A stretch of DNA of 64,000 nt from Pleurocapsa minor HA4230-MV1 (GTDB taxonomy: Bacteria > Cyanobacteriota > Cyanobacteriia > Cyanobacteriales > Xenococcaceae): assembly GCA_019359095.1 (NCBI GenBank), contig JAHHHZ010000013.1:248001-312000 (forward strand), read 5' to 3'. Positions 63,873 to 64,000 of this stretch are shown here, in pieces. Below the pieces are notes generated by a model. It did not search any database. It was not told where the DNA came from and saw only the letters and a program-made list of their open reading frames with translations. Position 1 is the stretch's first letter. Each line of letters starts with the position of its first letter. The translations under genes were made by a program, and so were the position numbers.

Positions 63873-64000
63873 ATGAACAATAATCGTCAAGAGATTTTAA
63901 AAAAAGCCTATACTAGTCATCGTGAAAGTATGCTTCGCAGTTTAAATATACGGCTAGAAGCAGCTCGGGCTAAGGGAAATGAGCAATTAGTCAAACAGCT
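63873..64000 (+). CDS. Conserved hypothetical protein, 3' part cut by window edge
   Basis: The first 42 codons are present (MNNNRQEILKKAYTSHRESM, then LRSLNIRLEAARAKGNEQL). The pattern, a basic helix with HRESMLRSL, recurs in a small conserved cyanobacterial family of unknown function as I recall. Rest outside the window. Confidence 0.55.
   Translation, partial: MNNNRQEILKKAYTSHRESMLRSLNIRLEAARAKGNEQLVKQ

Noticed and set aside
1-64000. CRISPR arrays, tRNA, rRNA, tmRNA and complete insertion sequences
   Set aside because: I saw no regularly spaced repeats, no T-loop-like tRNA signature, no rRNA sequence and no transposase gene; a tool search could still find a weak tRNA.

Overview
The window is chromosomal DNA from a cyanobacterium. 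The evidence is the very frequent HIP1 palindrome (GCGATCGC), a cyanobacterial-type S10-spc-alpha ribosomal protein cluster (no rpsJ, rpsN or rpmD), ndhN, a phylloquinone-pathway thioesterase, OCP-related carotenoid proteins and multi-GAF PilJ-like sensors. Low-to-middling GC, many dispersed palindromic repeats and many toxin-antitoxin modules would suit a Pleurocapsales-like or other large-genome unicellular or colonial lineage; that placement is a guess.

Layout. 1-4.8 kb: the 5' part of an RluE-like pseudouridine synthase gene, then a DevBCA-type exporter operon (minus strand) whose devA is separated from devBC by a damaged HepT-MntA module and two tiny coupled ORFs. Two matching 15-bp palindromes overlap the devB promoter and look like TetR-family operators; a TetR gene lies at 7.6 kb. 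5-13 kb: membrane and hypothetical proteins, gloA, a glycosyltransferase, a RemA-like protein, and a CTDH-HCP pair, in effect the two halves of the orange carotenoid protein as separate genes. 13.4-17.4 kb: ilvD, ndhN, a salt-stress protein and a MazEF-like pair. 17.6-34.7 kb: one minus-strand translation block from rplC down to prfA, including secY, adk, infA, rpmJ, rpoA and truA.

35-46.7 kb: mixed accessory region with a methyltransferase, a Uma2 protein carrying an in-frame repeat insertion, DHNA-CoA hydrolase, a CrtW-like carotenoid ketolase next to a degenerate cytochrome b6 paralogue, a hydrolase, an SDR, a MazEF-like pair and a HepT-MntA pair (both flanked by direct repeats), a three-hairpin element, an aminotransferase and a SafE/UreH-like membrane protein. 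47-56 kb: two giant proteins with five tandem GAF domains each and chemoreceptor-like tails lacking the CheA/CheW-binding tip, separated by an opposite-strand PstS-like protein. 56-64 kb: subtilase, dGTPase, LptF/G-type permease, double DUF305 lipoprotein and a DUF2301 membrane protein.

How the genes may work together. HCP and CTDH bind ketocarotenoids, and CrtW-type ketolases make them, so two parts of a photoprotective pathway sit in this window. The cytochrome b6 paralogue 18 bp upstream of crtW has kept one complete haem ligand pair and half of the other; it may pass electrons to the ketolase (inference). The GAF giants look like sensors rebuilt from PilJ/PixJ-type receptors, with an unknown output. 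Short palindromic repeats with recurring modules are scattered through intergenic DNA and have entered two coding sequences without breaking the frame.
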